In this document: positions 28,303 to 37,624 of the stretch, one piece after another
Position numbering within the stretch: the stretch's first letter is position 1
Layout of the letters: every line of letters begins with the position of its first letter
Source of the DNA: Lewinellaceae bacterium
GTDB lineage: Bacteria > Bacteroidota > Bacteroidia > Chitinophagales > Saprospiraceae
Direction of reading: 5' to 3'
Length of the DNA stretch: 64,000 nucleotides
NCBI GenBank assembly: GCA_020636075.1
Contig: JACJYO010000001.1
Coordinates: forward strand, 248,001 to 312,000
Notes under the pieces: generated by a model
What the model was told of the DNA's origin: nothing
Seen by the model: only the letters and a program-made list of their open reading frames with translations
Database searches by the model: none
Program-made: the position numbers and the translations under genes

Positions 28303-29574
28303 ATGAAAATGAAACAGACGCTCTTCGTTCTTGCTAGTATTGCCCTAGTCAGCCTCCTCGGCGGATGCCTGCGCGACACTTGCACTTCCACCACAACCTA
28401 CATCCGTTTCGACCCGGTCTATAAAACACCGGCCGAATGCCGTATCGACGTAACCGCTGAAGGACCGCGCGCCCTCAAACAACCGGGGAAAATGTATTTC
28501 ATCGGCAATTACATGCTCATCAATGAATTTCGTGAAGGCATCCACGTCATCGACAATTCCGACCCCGCCAACCCTACGCCGGTAGCCTTCTGGAATATCC
28601 CGGGTAATGTCGACATTGCCGTCAGAGACAACTACCTCTATGCCGACCAATACATCGACCTGCTGAGTATCGATGTCAGCGATATTCTAAATCCCAAACT
28701 GATTTGCCGCAGCCAGGATGTATTTCAACTGCACGGCTTCGACAACAACCGGGGTTACCTGGTAGACTACCAGCGGACCACTGTTACGGAGACTGTCGAT
28801 TGCGATGACAGCCGCTGGGGCAATATTTGGTTCCGCGAAGGCGATGTGATATTTGTTGCCAACGATGCTATAAATTTTTCCAACAGTCCTTTCCAGAAAA
28901 ACAACGGCCTGCCTGCAAGCACCGGCATCGCCGGTTCCTATTCCCGCTTCGGGCAGTATGACCAGTATTTGTACTGTGTCGACAATAACAACCTGAGACC
29001 GTTCAGTTTGTCGAACCCGGCATGCCCGACGGCCCTTGATCCCTTGTTTATCGGCTGGAACATTGAAACCATCTTCCCCTGGAACGACCGCCTTTTTGTC
29101 GGCTCGCAAACCGGTGTTTTTATTTTTAATGTGAGCAACCCGGCAATGCCCGTACAAGAAGCCGCCTTCTCGCACGCAAGCGGTTGTGACCCGGTAGTTT
29201 GCGACGGTGAAAATGCCTACGTCACTATTCACGACGGCACTACCTGCAACGGCACATTTAACCAGTTGGACATCATTGATATCACCAACTTGCCCAATGC
29301 GTTCCTTCGGAAAACGTATCCCATGAAAAAGCCCAAAGGCTTGTCGGTTGCCGGCAATTACCTGTACCTCTGTGACGACGGGCTCAAGATTTTTGACAAA
29401 ACCGATCCGCTCGATCTGAAGCAACTGAGTCACATTCGAAACCTCGACACCTACGATGTGATTGCCCTGGATGACAGCCATATCCTGGTCATTGGCGCCG
29501 ACGGGTTTTATCAGTTCGATGTTACGGACCCGGGAGCTCCCAAGCAGATCAGTCACCTGACTGTTTCACAGTAA
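28303..29574 (+). CDS. LVIVD-repeat lipoprotein
   Basis: The ATG at 28303 puts a lipoprotein signal at the N-terminus (FVLASIALVSLLGGC), so I discard the longer frame from 28252. The 423-residue mature region has repeated strands like GIHVIDNSDPANPTPVAFWNI, GVFIFNVSNPAMPVQEA and GFYQFDVTDPGAPKQISH, the LVIVD type of beta-propeller unit. Members of this family are exported lipoproteins of unknown function, usually outer-membrane anchored. It is followed 11 bp later by an outer-membrane protein gene. Confidence 0.88.
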   Translation: MKMKQTLFVLASIALVSLLGGCLRDTCTSTTTYIRFDPVYKTPAECRIDVTAEGPRALKQPGKMYFIGNYMLINEFREGIHVIDNSDPANPTPVAFWNIPGNVDIAVRDNYLYADQYIDLLSIDVSDILNPKLICRSQDVFQLHGFDNNRGYLVDYQRTTVTETVDCDDSRWGNIWFREGDVIFVANDAINFSNSPFQKNNGLPASTGIAGSYSRFGQYDQYLYCVDNNNLRPFSLSNPACPTALDPLFIGWNIETIFPWNDRLFVGSQTGVFIFNVSNPAMPVQEAAFSHASGCDPVVCDGENAYVTIHDGTTCNGTFNQLDIIDITNLPNAFLRKTYPMKKPKGLSVAGNYLYLCDDGLKIFDKTDPLDLKQLSHIRNLDTYDVIALDDSHILVIGADGFYQFDVTDPGAPKQISHLTVSQ

Positions 29575-29585
29575 AGAACAGAACC

Positions 29586-30371
29586 ATGAAACATATTTTT
29601 CGAGTATTAACACTGGGGCTGCTGCTGTTTTGGCAGCCCCGGTTTTTAACCGCGCAGGATGCAAAACCGGCTTGCAAAGACATCCTGTACATGATCGACG
29701 GCGGAAAACTGCATGGCCAGGTTCTGGCGACCAAAGCAAACGGCGACACCCTGGTTTTTCAAACCTGGAGCGGTATCGTTTTTAATTTGCCCAAAAATCA
29801 GATTCGGCGACTCGTTCAAAAATGCAAGGATCAGCAACAGCCCCTTGCCCTGCAAATTCGCCCGTATTCCTTTAAAGAAAAGGGCTGGTATCACAATACC
29901 CGCATGGCGGCACTCATTGGGCAGGCGTATTACGGCACCAACCGAACCGGTTTTCTGATCCAACACAGCAGCGGCTGGATGTTCAGGCGCCAACTTGGGG
30001 CCGGTTTGGGCGTCGGCTTCGAAATGTTCGACCCCAAAGGCAACGATGCTGCCACCTATCCCGTCTATGCCGAAGTGCGCAGTTATCTTTTTCCAAAAAA
30101 CACAACGCCCTATGCCACACTTGGCGCCGGCTGGGCGTTCACTGGAAACACTGCCAACGAAGGCTGGGGGCAGACGGACAAATGGAAAGGCGGTTGGCTG
30201 GCACAAGCGGAGCTTGGTTACCGGATCGGAAATAATTTTACCGTATTTGGCGGCATTCGGCTGCAACATAAACAGCGGGAATGGACGTCAGTCTGGGGGC
30301 CCGATTCCGGATTTGGCGTAGACCGCATTTTACACAAACGCTTTTTACTCGGGATTGGACTACTTTTATGA
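29586..30371 (+). CDS. Outer-membrane beta-barrel-like protein
   Basis: The protein has 261 residues with a signal peptide (residues 1-23, ending LTAQ). A short cysteine-bounded domain (CKDILYMIDGGKLHGQVLATKANGDTL..., ending near LVQKC) comes first; it resembles beta-rich domains that precede outer-membrane barrels. From residue 100 alternating strands (AGLGVGFEMF, PVYAEVRSYLF, PYATLGAGWAFTG, FTVFGGIRLQHKQ) end in LLGIGLLL, consistent with a small barrel. It appears co-transcribed with the LVIVD lipoprotein. No specific function can be given. Confidence 0.8.
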   Translation: MKHIFRVLTLGLLLFWQPRFLTAQDAKPACKDILYMIDGGKLHGQVLATKANGDTLVFQTWSGIVFNLPKNQIRRLVQKCKDQQQPLALQIRPYSFKEKGWYHNTRMAALIGQAYYGTNRTGFLIQHSSGWMFRRQLGAGLGVGFEMFDPKGNDAATYPVYAEVRSYLFPKNTTPYATLGAGWAFTGNTANEGWGQTDKWKGGWLAQAELGYRIGNNFTVFGGIRLQHKQREWTSVWGPDSGFGVDRILHKRFLLGIGLLL

Positions 30372-30415
30372 TTAAACGTTAACGCGTGAACCGGAGCCCG
30401 GGTGGGCATGCCTCA

Positions 30416-30991
30416 ATGCATTTTTTCGGAAAAAAGAAATACACAGAAAACGAACTGGTAGAGGGTTGTGTACGCAATGATCGGCGTGCGCAGGAGGTCT
30501 TTTATCGCACCTTTTTCCCTGAAATGCTTCGCATGGTTCGCCGCTACACCCGGGATGAAGACACCGCGCTGGAAATTGTAAACAACGGCTTCCTGCGCGT
30601 TTTTAAGAAACTGGACACTTTCGCCTTCAAAGGCAGCCTCGAAGGTTGGGTACGGCGGTTGGTGTATCACAGCATGGCCGATTACTTCCGCAGTAATGCC
30701 CGCTACCTGCATTTTCTGGTGCTGGAAGAGCGCGATGATGTGGTGCCGGAGCGTAGCCATGATGTTTTTTTTGAAGAAGATATTTTGAAAATAGTAGGCC
30801 AGTTGCCTCCGGTTTCCCAGGAGGTTTTCCGCCTGTATGCCATCGAAGGATATTCCCATGCTGAAATTGCAGAAAACCTGAAAATGAGTGAAGGGACGTC
30901 CAAGTGGCACCTGTCTACTGCCCGGCAAAAACTGCGACAACAACTTATAGAACTCGGCCATATTCCACACAAACAGGAACGTATGGCTTAG
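30416..30991 (+). CDS. ECF (RpoE-like) sigma factor
   Basis: The start at the ATG 30416 gives 191 residues. Region 2 (FYRTFFPEMLRMVRRYTRDEDTALEIVNNGFLRVFKKLDTF) and region 4 (LPPVSQEVFRLYAIEGYSHAEIAENLKMSEGTSKWHLSTARQKL) are both complete. It reads toward a TM protein 69 bp downstream that may be its anti-sigma partner. Probably autoregulated like most ECF factors, which I infer and do not see. Confidence 0.93.
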   Translation: MHFFGKKKYTENELVEGCVRNDRRAQEVFYRTFFPEMLRMVRRYTRDEDTALEIVNNGFLRVFKKLDTFAFKGSLEGWVRRLVYHSMADYFRSNARYLHFLVLEERDDVVPERSHDVFFEEDILKIVGQLPPVSQEVFRLYAIEGYSHAEIAENLKMSEGTSKWHLSTARQKLRQQLIELGHIPHKQERMA

Positions 30992-31059
30992 GTGCTATCC
31001 CCCACTTCACATGAATACTAAAAAGAAAAGAAGGACATAATCCGCAATTCGGTCAAAAC

Positions 31060-32544
31060 ATGGATAAAAACGTCTACAAATCAGATAAGAATCTGGAAAA
31101 CCGAGGCTGGCAAGCCATGCAGGAGCTGCTTGACCGGGAGATGCCGGTGGAAGACCGGCGCCGTCGGCCGCTGTGGCTGTTCTGGCTTTTTGGCCTCATG
31201 CTCTGCCTTACGACTACTTATGTTGTTTGGCAGGCATGGCCTTCCGAATCGGACCAACCTACTGCCGAGGCTGCGACACCCATCGCGGGACTCCCCAACC
31301 AATCTGGATCGGACACTAAATTGTCTGACCGGCAGCAGCAATCAAATCAAGCGCCCTTCACGTCCCAAAATATAACCTCTTCCAATACATCAGCAATTCA
31401 AATTGACCGCCCCCGGGAAGGAATAGTTCGCACGATCCCGCAACATCAACAGGCTCCTGTGCAATGGAATAATGATCCCATTGCTGAAAACAGTTCACCC
31501 GAAACCGCTGCTTTGCCTAAAACTTCGGCATCGGTGGCAATGGAGCAGAGCGAAGCACCCAGCCAACCCTTAACCGAAAAATCTGTAGGAAACAAAACGT
31601 CCGCAAACGCAGTCATTGAGGCCAACCAAATTGAGTACGATCAACAGGCCGCGTTACCCGAACTGCCGAACGGTCTCCAACCTGTCGTCCAGATGGCTTC
31701 CGAATTCCCGCCATTGACCGGGATACCCGAACCAGTTGTTCCGGCCTCCACAGATACCATTGCAAATGTAGATGAACAACCGCCCATTGAACCTGTAAAA
31801 CCAAACCTGTTGAAGCCCTGGTCCTTCGGTGCTACCGTGGGCTTGCTGACCGGCTCTGATTTCAATTACACAGGCACAAACGTTGGACTCTCCGTTGAAT
31901 GGCAACCTGCCCGCCGTTGGGGTTTGCGTGGAAGCCTGTTGTATCAATTTCAAAAACTGCAAAAAGAGCAGCGTTCGATCCTTGAAGTCAGTTCCGGCTC
32001 CTATGTACTGCTTACCGGCGATCAAACCGCCCTCGATCCAGGCGGAAGTATTGTTGTAAGCAACCCCATGCAAAACAGCAATCTGGTTACACCGGTGTAT
32101 GTTCCGGTATCACGCCTGCACAGGCTGGAAATTCCGGTCAACTTTTTCTGGCACCCGCTCCGGAAATGGCGGGTAGTGGGCGGACTTAGCATGGGCTTGA
32201 ATCTATATGCCCAATCCGGCCAGCAAACGCTGAAAAACAATCTCGTATTGAATGTGCCGTCCGGGGAAGCCAATCGAAATCTGAACCAGGAAATCACCAA
32301 GCAACTGCCGGATTGGGACCTCCGGTGGAATGTCGGCATTGGATTTAAGCCGAACCGGCACCTGGCATTTGAATTGTATATGCACAATCCATTCAAACTG
32401 TTGCCCCAAAACGGGAACGCAGATTACCTTAAATTGAGCGATCAGGGAGCTGCTTTCGAAAGTTATGGCCGACAAGTTGCAACCAGCCGAACGACCATAG
32501 GCGACCAGACCTTGTTCCAGATTTCGGCCTCCGCGTTTTTTTAA
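31060..32544 (+). CDS. Single-pass membrane protein with C-terminal beta-barrel-like domain, putative anti-sigma
   Basis: The 494-residue protein has a charged cytoplasmic N-terminus (1-41), one membrane helix (about 43-62, LWLFWLFGLMLCLTTTYVVW), a long low-complexity Gln/Pro/Ser linker (about 65-240), and a domain from about 250 to the end with alternating beta strands (WSFGATVGLLTGSDFNYTGTNVGLSVEW, WGLRGSLLYQF, FFWHPLRKWRVVGGLSMGLNLYA) ending in aromatic TLFQISASAFF. The C-terminal part looks like a PorT/OMP beta-barrel. Position after an ECF sigma factor suggests an anti-sigma that spans inner membrane, periplasm and possibly outer membrane. No zinc-binding anti-sigma motif is visible. Confidence 0.75.
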   Translation: MDKNVYKSDKNLENRGWQAMQELLDREMPVEDRRRRPLWLFWLFGLMLCLTTTYVVWQAWPSESDQPTAEAATPIAGLPNQSGSDTKLSDRQQQSNQAPFTSQNITSSNTSAIQIDRPREGIVRTIPQHQQAPVQWNNDPIAENSSPETAALPKTSASVAMEQSEAPSQPLTEKSVGNKTSANAVIEANQIEYDQQAALPELPNGLQPVVQMASEFPPLTGIPEPVVPASTDTIANVDEQPPIEPVKPNLLKPWSFGATVGLLTGSDFNYTGTNVGLSVEWQPARRWGLRGSLLYQFQKLQKEQRSILEVSSGSYVLLTGDQTALDPGGSIVVSNPMQNSNLVTPVYVPVSRLHRLEIPVNFFWHPLRKWRVVGGLSMGLNLYAQSGQQTLKNNLVLNVPSGEANRNLNQEITKQLPDWDLRWNVGIGFKPNRHLAFELYMHNPFKLLPQNGNADYLKLSDQGAAFESYGRQVATSRTTIGDQTLFQISASAFF

Positions 32545-32589
32545 CCGAATTTATAGCAGCAAACCTTCGAAGTAAGCGACTTTTGCTGC

Positions 32590-35142
32590 ATGGATAACAA
32601 CGAACCGCTCGAACAGGAACAAAAACCAGCAGACGAGGCGCCGCAACCGGAGGTTCCACCCCGGATGATCAGCTTTAGCGACGCCGATGTCAGCACCCGG
32701 TACGATGATGTGTACGAAGACCGGGTGCCGGATGAGGTGGTCCATGTGGGATGGCAGGATGATGCCTATGAATTCAGGTGCAAAAATGGGGTACACCTCC
32801 GAATTCAGGTCGTCGCATCCGGTATCATTCGCCTACGATACAGCCCGGATGGGCTCTTCCAACCCGACCATTCGTATGCCGTTCTGCCTGACTTTGCTCC
32901 GGAAAAAGTTAAAGCCACATTGAATGAAAGTGCCAACGAGTATTTGTTGGTCTGCGACCCCTTGCAGGTAGTTGTAGCCAAAGACGGCGCCCGTGTGCGA
33001 TTTTTTGACTTGCACGATCGACTGCTCAACGAAGATGCCGATGGCTATTCTGCCCGGCGCACCATCATGGACGGCTGGTGTGCGCTCAAACTGTCCAAAA
33101 AGTGCCAACGCAAGGAGGTGTTTTACGGGCTTGGCGATAAAACCTGCAGCCCCGACCTCCGCGGAAAAAAATTTCAAAATTGGTGCGAAGACGCCTTTGC
33201 CTTTGGGCGTGAAACGGACCCGCTGTACCGGGCCATTCCATTTTACTACGGCTTAAACCAGGGCATTGCCTACGGTATTTTTCTGGATAATACTTGCCGC
33301 ACGTTTTTCGACTTTGATACTGAAAACACCAATGTCACGTCCTTCTGGGCGGAGGGTGGTGAATTGAATTACTATTTTATTTACGGCCCAGAGTTGGTTG
33401 ACGTAGCACGCGCATATGCCCGGCTAACCGGCAAACCTGAATTACCGCCACTCTGGGCACTTGGCTACCACCAATGCCGGTGGAGTTATTATCCGCACAG
33501 CCGGGTATTGGAAATCGCCGACAAATTCCGCGAGATGCAGATCCCCTGCGATGCCATCTACCTCGATATTGATTACATGGACGGCTTTCGCTGTTTCACC
33601 TGGAATACTGACCATTTTCCGGATCCGAAAAAACTCATCGATGAGTTGAACGAAAAGGGATTTAACACGGTGGTCATGATTGATCCGGGCATCAAGGAAG
33701 ACCCGGAATACCCTGTTTACCGGGAAGGTTTGGCAAAGGGCATGTTTCTCCGGAGTGCCGACGGCGCTATAGCCAAAGGACCAGTCTGGCCGGGCTTTTG
33801 CGCTTTTCCGGATTTTACCCATCCGGATGTTCGGCAATGGTGGGGCGATTTGTACGCCGGTTTGTACCAACACGATGGCGTCAGCGGGTTCTGGAACGAC
33901 ATGAACGAACCTGCGGTGTTTCACGTCAATCACAAAACCCTGCCCGATTCCGTATTGCACCATTACGAAGGTCATCCTGCCGGTCATCGAAAAGCACATA
34001 ATGTGTATGGCCAACTGATGAACCGCGCCTCCTGGGAAGGATTCAAGCGCCTGCAGCCCGACAAACGCCCTTTTTTGCTCACCCGCGCAACCTATTCGGG
34101 CGGCCAGCGCTATGCCGCCGTATGGACAGGCGATAACTTCTCCAACTGGGAGCACCTGGCCATTGCCAATGTGCAATGCCAGCGCTTGAGTGTATCCGGC
34201 TTTTCATTTTGTGGAACGGATATCGGTGGTTTTGCTGGCGAGACCGAAGGCGAATTATTTATTCGATGGCTGCAACTGGCCGTTTTTCATCCACTCATGC
34301 GGGTGCACAGCATGGGCCAGCATGCCGCCGGTGACGTTGCGGTAACAGACGAAGCCCAGTTGGCAGACCCGGCATTACACACTTCAGACCAGGAACCCTG
34401 GTCTTTCGGGGAGAAATGGACGGCTTTGGCGAAAAAAGCCATTGAGTTGCGCTATGCGATGCTACCTTGCCTGTACACTGCCATGTGGCGAAACAGCCAG
34501 GACGGGACCCCGGCAATTCGTCATGCGGCCTTTGCCGATGCGGAAGACCCGAAACTTTGGGATTGTGAGCGTGATTTTCTGTTTGGCGATCACTTGTTTG
34601 TCAGCCCGGTGGTGCAACCCAAATTACAGCGCCAACTGGTTTATCTGCCCAAGGGAAATTGGTACTATTTCTGGACAGGTCAGCCCTTCAGTGGAGAAAT
34701 TTTTGTAAACGTAATGCCGGAACAAATTCCATTTTTTGTGCGTGAGGGCGCTGTTTTGCCAACCTACCCGGTGCGGCAACATACTTCGGAGAAACCCGTA
34801 GACGAATTGACGCTTTACGTGTATTACAAAAATGGCGTCGAAACCAGCCAACTGTACGAAGATGCCGGAGAAGGATACGCTTATCAGGAAGGTAACTTTT
34901 GCCTGCGCACCTGGGAAACAACAGGCGCTGAAAATACCTTTTCTATAAAGCAAATTATTGAAGGCAACTGGGAGGCGCCCTATCAGAAAATCAAACTGTT
35001 TCTGGTCGGTTTCCCTACCTATGTCCGGCAGTGTCAAGTAGACAAAGACGAAATGCCCATCAAAGAAATCCGCCTGCGCGACCGGGCATTGTACACCGTA
35101 ACAGTATCGCCTGATTTTAAACGTATTACATGGCACGCTTAA
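32590..35142 (+). CDS. GH31 alpha-glucosidase-type enzyme, apparently cytoplasmic
   Basis: The protein has 850 residues. It hydrolyses alpha-linked sugars by the retaining mechanism of GH31: Asp437 (SGFWNDMNEPAVF) is the nucleophile and Asp515 (VWTGDNFSNW) the acid/base; YLDIDYMDGFRCFTW forms part of the -1 site. No signal peptide is visible, and an acidic proline-rich N-terminal extension (NNEPLEQEQKPADEAPQPEVPP) precedes the N-terminal beta domain. Its last 13 nt overlap the start of a LytS-type kinase gene. Substrate is probably maltooligosaccharides or glycogen products, by family analogy. Confidence 0.93.
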   Translation: MDNNEPLEQEQKPADEAPQPEVPPRMISFSDADVSTRYDDVYEDRVPDEVVHVGWQDDAYEFRCKNGVHLRIQVVASGIIRLRYSPDGLFQPDHSYAVLPDFAPEKVKATLNESANEYLLVCDPLQVVVAKDGARVRFFDLHDRLLNEDADGYSARRTIMDGWCALKLSKKCQRKEVFYGLGDKTCSPDLRGKKFQNWCEDAFAFGRETDPLYRAIPFYYGLNQGIAYGIFLDNTCRTFFDFDTENTNVTSFWAEGGELNYYFIYGPELVDVARAYARLTGKPELPPLWALGYHQCRWSYYPHSRVLEIADKFREMQIPCDAIYLDIDYMDGFRCFTWNTDHFPDPKKLIDELNEKGFNTVVMIDPGIKEDPEYPVYREGLAKGMFLRSADGAIAKGPVWPGFCAFPDFTHPDVRQWWGDLYAGLYQHDGVSGFWNDMNEPAVFHVNHKTLPDSVLHHYEGHPAGHRKAHNVYGQLMNRASWEGFKRLQPDKRPFLLTRATYSGGQRYAAVWTGDNFSNWEHLAIANVQCQRLSVSGFSFCGTDIGGFAGETEGELFIRWLQLAVFHPLMRVHSMGQHAAGDVAVTDEAQLADPALHTSDQEPWSFGEKWTALAKKAIELRYAMLPCLYTAMWRNSQDGTPAIRHAAFADAEDPKLWDCERDFLFGDHLFVSPVVQPKLQRQLVYLPKGNWYYFWTGQPFSGEIFVNVMPEQIPFFVREGAVLPTYPVRQHTSEKPVDELTLYVYYKNGVETSQLYEDAGEGYAYQEGNFCLRTWETTGAENTFSIKQIIEGNWEAPYQKIKLFLVGFPTYVRQCQVDKDEMPIKEIRLRDRALYTVTVSPDFKRITWHA

Positions 35143-36164
35143 ACTGGATCCGAATAGCCTACCACATCAGCTTTTGGCTGGTATACCTGTTTCTGAATTC
35201 CTGGCTTGGGAGCATATTCAACCGGGTGGAACTGGACAAAGCCTTTTTGGGTGAGGCGGCTGTGTTGCCGGTAAAAATCCTGTTAACCTACTTTGTTTTT
35301 TACTACATCATTCCGCTCTACCTCGACCGGGACAAGGTGTGGAAACTCGTAGGGCTGACACTGATTGCCTTTGCTGTGGCCAGCCTGCTTTACCGGATGG
35401 TGACGGCCTGGTTCTTTTTCCCAATTTTTGAACCCGAGCGTTCGATCCCCTTTTTCTTCCTGCCCGGCCTTTACCTGACATCGTTTGATTTGTTTATTAC
35501 CGTTGCCGCTGCAACAACCATTAAAATGATCCGGGTGCACTACAAAAGCCTGGAATTTGAACAGGAATTGCTACGAGAGAAATTACAATCGGAATTGAAG
35601 TTTTTGCGCACGCAGACCAACCCGCATTTTTTGTTCAACACCCTCAACAATCTGTATGTGCTGGCCCGCAAAAAATCGGACAATACCGCCGATGCAATTA
35701 TGATGTTGTCAAAGATCATGCGGTTTGTGTTGTATGATTGCCGGTCGGCTTTTATCCCCATCGCAGACGAAGCAAAGGTTATTCAGGACTATATCGCGCT
35801 CGAAAAACTGCGCTACAATACCCGGCTGCAAGTTGAGTACCAGGAAAACATTGCACCACCGGGCGGCTCGATTGCACCGTTGCTGCTGCTGCCATTTGTG
35901 GAAAACAGTTTCAAACACGGCGCAGGTGGCACAACCGGGGATGCTAAAATTTGGATCAACATTCAGTTTGATGCCAATAAACTGGATTTTGAAGTAAAAA
36001 ATACGGTTGAAGAGAAAGACAGCCGGCCGAATCCGGAAGGCATCGGGCTAAAAAATGTTAAACGTCAACTGGACCTGATCTACCCCGACCGGTATTCCCT
36101 GACCACCGGCCGTCAGCATGGCGTTTACGTCGTTCACTTGAATATAAATCTGGAGCAAGACTGA
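35130..36164 (+). CDS. LytS-type sensor histidine kinase without a cognate regulator nearby
   Basis: The protein has 344 residues. Four hydrophobic segments (about 10-28, 45-62, 72-96, 106-130) form the membrane part. The His_kinase core has His166 in TQTNPHFLFNTLNNLY, followed by an HATPase domain (LLLPFVENSFKHGAG, PEGIGLKNVKRQLDLIYP). Such kinases usually pair with a LytTR response regulator encoded right after them, but the next gene is an ECF sigma factor. The start overlaps the GH31 stop by 13 nt, indicating translational coupling with a sugar-degrading enzyme. Confidence 0.9.
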   Translation: MARLNWIRIAYHISFWLVYLFLNSWLGSIFNRVELDKAFLGEAAVLPVKILLTYFVFYYIIPLYLDRDKVWKLVGLTLIAFAVASLLYRMVTAWFFFPIFEPERSIPFFFLPGLYLTSFDLFITVAAATTIKMIRVHYKSLEFEQELLREKLQSELKFLRTQTNPHFLFNTLNNLYVLARKKSDNTADAIMMLSKIMRFVLYDCRSAFIPIADEAKVIQDYIALEKLRYNTRLQVEYQENIAPPGGSIAPLLLLPFVENSFKHGAGGTTGDAKIWINIQFDANKLDFEVKNTVEEKDSRPNPEGIGLKNVKRQLDLIYPDRYSLTTGRQHGVYVVHLNINLEQD

Positions 36165-36312
36165 TCCATTTTCCCGTTAAGGTGTTTGAAAAGCAGCCTT
36201 TTTTACGCAATCCTCCCTTATTTTGCGTTAGATCAATAAATTTTAAAAAAAATTTGCGGGAGCAGGCAACCAAAAAACATAATTGGCTGCCAAACAAAAA
36301 CCGTACAACCTC

Positions 36313-36858
36313 ATGCAACAACTAACCGACCATGAATTGGTGCAGGGCGTGCTGGAAGGCAGCCCGACACATCAGGCAGCGTTGTACCAACAGTACAGCG
36401 TTCCGATGTTCCGGGTGCTTCTGCGTTTTGCACGCGACCGGGCTGAGGCGGAAGATATGCTGCAGGATGGTTTTGTGCGGGTCTTCCGGGATTTGAAGCA
36501 GTTTCGGGGCGATGGCGCCCTGGGCGGCTGGATTCGAAGGATCATGGTTAACACCGCGCTTAGCCAATTGCGCAAACAACGCGACTTTATCCGCGATACG
36601 TCTGACTTTAGTCCTTTTGAAAACCTGTTTCGGACCGAAGAAGATTTTGCGGCAAATATGGATGCTGAAACCCTGATGACCTACCTCCAAAAATTACCTC
36701 CCGGCTACCGCGCCGTTTTTAATCTGTATGCCATTGACGGGTTTAGTCACGAAGAAATTGCCAATCAACTGGGCATTTCCATTGGAACCAGCAAAAGCCA
36801 GTTGTATAAAGCCCGGGAATACCTCAAACGCATATTGGACAAATCCTTTATTACCTGA
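36313..36858 (+). CDS. ECF (RpoE-like) sigma factor
   Basis: The ATG at 36313 (QQLTDHELVQGV) gives 181 residues; the longer frame from 36283 uses TTG. Region 2 (YQQYSVPMFRVLLRFARDRAEAEDMLQDGFVRVFRDL) and region 4 (LPPGYRAVFNLYAIDGFSHEEIANQLGISIGTSKSQLYKAREYL) are complete. It is followed 39 bp later by a membrane protein that looks like its anti-sigma. Confidence 0.93.
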   Translation: MQQLTDHELVQGVLEGSPTHQAALYQQYSVPMFRVLLRFARDRAEAEDMLQDGFVRVFRDLKQFRGDGALGGWIRRIMVNTALSQLRKQRDFIRDTSDFSPFENLFRTEEDFAANMDAETLMTYLQKLPPGYRAVFNLYAIDGFSHEEIANQLGISIGTSKSQLYKAREYLKRILDKSFIT

Positions 36859-36897
36859 AACCGAAAAATAACACCGGAGTTACCGGAAAACGCAAAA

Positions 36898-37551
36898 ATG
36901 GACGATCCACAAGAGTTTAAATCCCTCGACGCCCTGTTCCGCAAAACGTTCGAAAATTTGCCGGACAGTCCTGCCGCCTCAGGCTGGGATAGCCCGTCGC
37001 CCCGAGTCTGGGAGCAGGTGTGCACGCAGATCAAACCGCCTGCCCGGGGCTGGACAGGAAAATCAATCCTGCTCATCAGCGGCCTTGCGGTGGTATTGAT
37101 GCTAGGCCTGTATTGGGCACTCACCCAAACTGACTCCGGAGCACAACTGCAAGCACCTACGGAACAGCCAACCATGCCGGTAGCTACACCGGATGCTTCA
37201 GATGCCGCTTCTGCTGAGGATCTTGTTGCAAACGAAACAACTGCCATCCCTGCGGCAACACCCGCTCAGAACAGGCTCAGCCAAAAACAACAGAAGCAAA
37301 CGAATACCAAAAAAGATTCGCAGTATTCCAACAATACCCAGGAAGAAGCCGCCGAAGGTGTACAACGGCGCTTGCCCGGAAGTGCTCCTTTACCCGGAAC
37401 AAATCCGGCTTCGCCAAACACAACCGTTCGCCGGCAAATGGAAGCCTGGCGCGGAGCCCCATGGGCGCAACCGCTTGCGCCACTCCCCAACATCCTGGAA
37501 AGTCAGTTTATCCGGCCCGTGCCGGAAAGCCTGAAAAATCTGGGAAATTAA
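36898..37551 (+). CDS. Putative membrane anti-sigma-like protein
   Basis: The 217-residue protein has an N-terminal cytoplasmic part (1-55: LDALFRKTFENLPDSPAASGWDSPSPRVWEQV), a membrane helix (about 59-78, ILLISGLAVVLMLGLYWAL), and a low-complexity periplasmic tail. The short N-terminal segment followed by one TM is common to Bacteroidota proteins encoded after ECF sigma factors. It shares this layout with the protein at 31060-32544 but lacks the C-terminal barrel. Confidence 0.75.
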   Translation: MDDPQEFKSLDALFRKTFENLPDSPAASGWDSPSPRVWEQVCTQIKPPARGWTGKSILLISGLAVVLMLGLYWALTQTDSGAQLQAPTEQPTMPVATPDASDAASAEDLVANETTAIPAATPAQNRLSQKQQKQTNTKKDSQYSNNTQEEAAEGVQRRLPGSAPLPGTNPASPNTTVRRQMEAWRGAPWAQPLAPLPNILESQFIRPVPESLKNLGN

Positions 37552-37585
37552 CGTTGCCTTTTTAGCAGTACCGATTAATAATTAG

Positions 37586-37619
37586 CCCCGCGGAAGTAAT
37601 TTCCGCGGGGTATTTTTTT
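37586..37619. terminator. Bidirectional terminator
   Basis: CCCCGCGGAA and TTCCGCGGGG pair across a short loop and are followed by a T-run on the plus strand. It sits between the converging anti-sigma-like gene and the carbonic anhydrase gene and may serve both. Confidence 0.8.
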
Positions 37620-37624
37620 ATTAA

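Noticed and set aside
36165..36312. Search for a LytTR response regulator after the LytS-type kinase
   Set aside because: The stretch is too short and holds no LytTR-like frame; the next gene is an ECF sigma factor.
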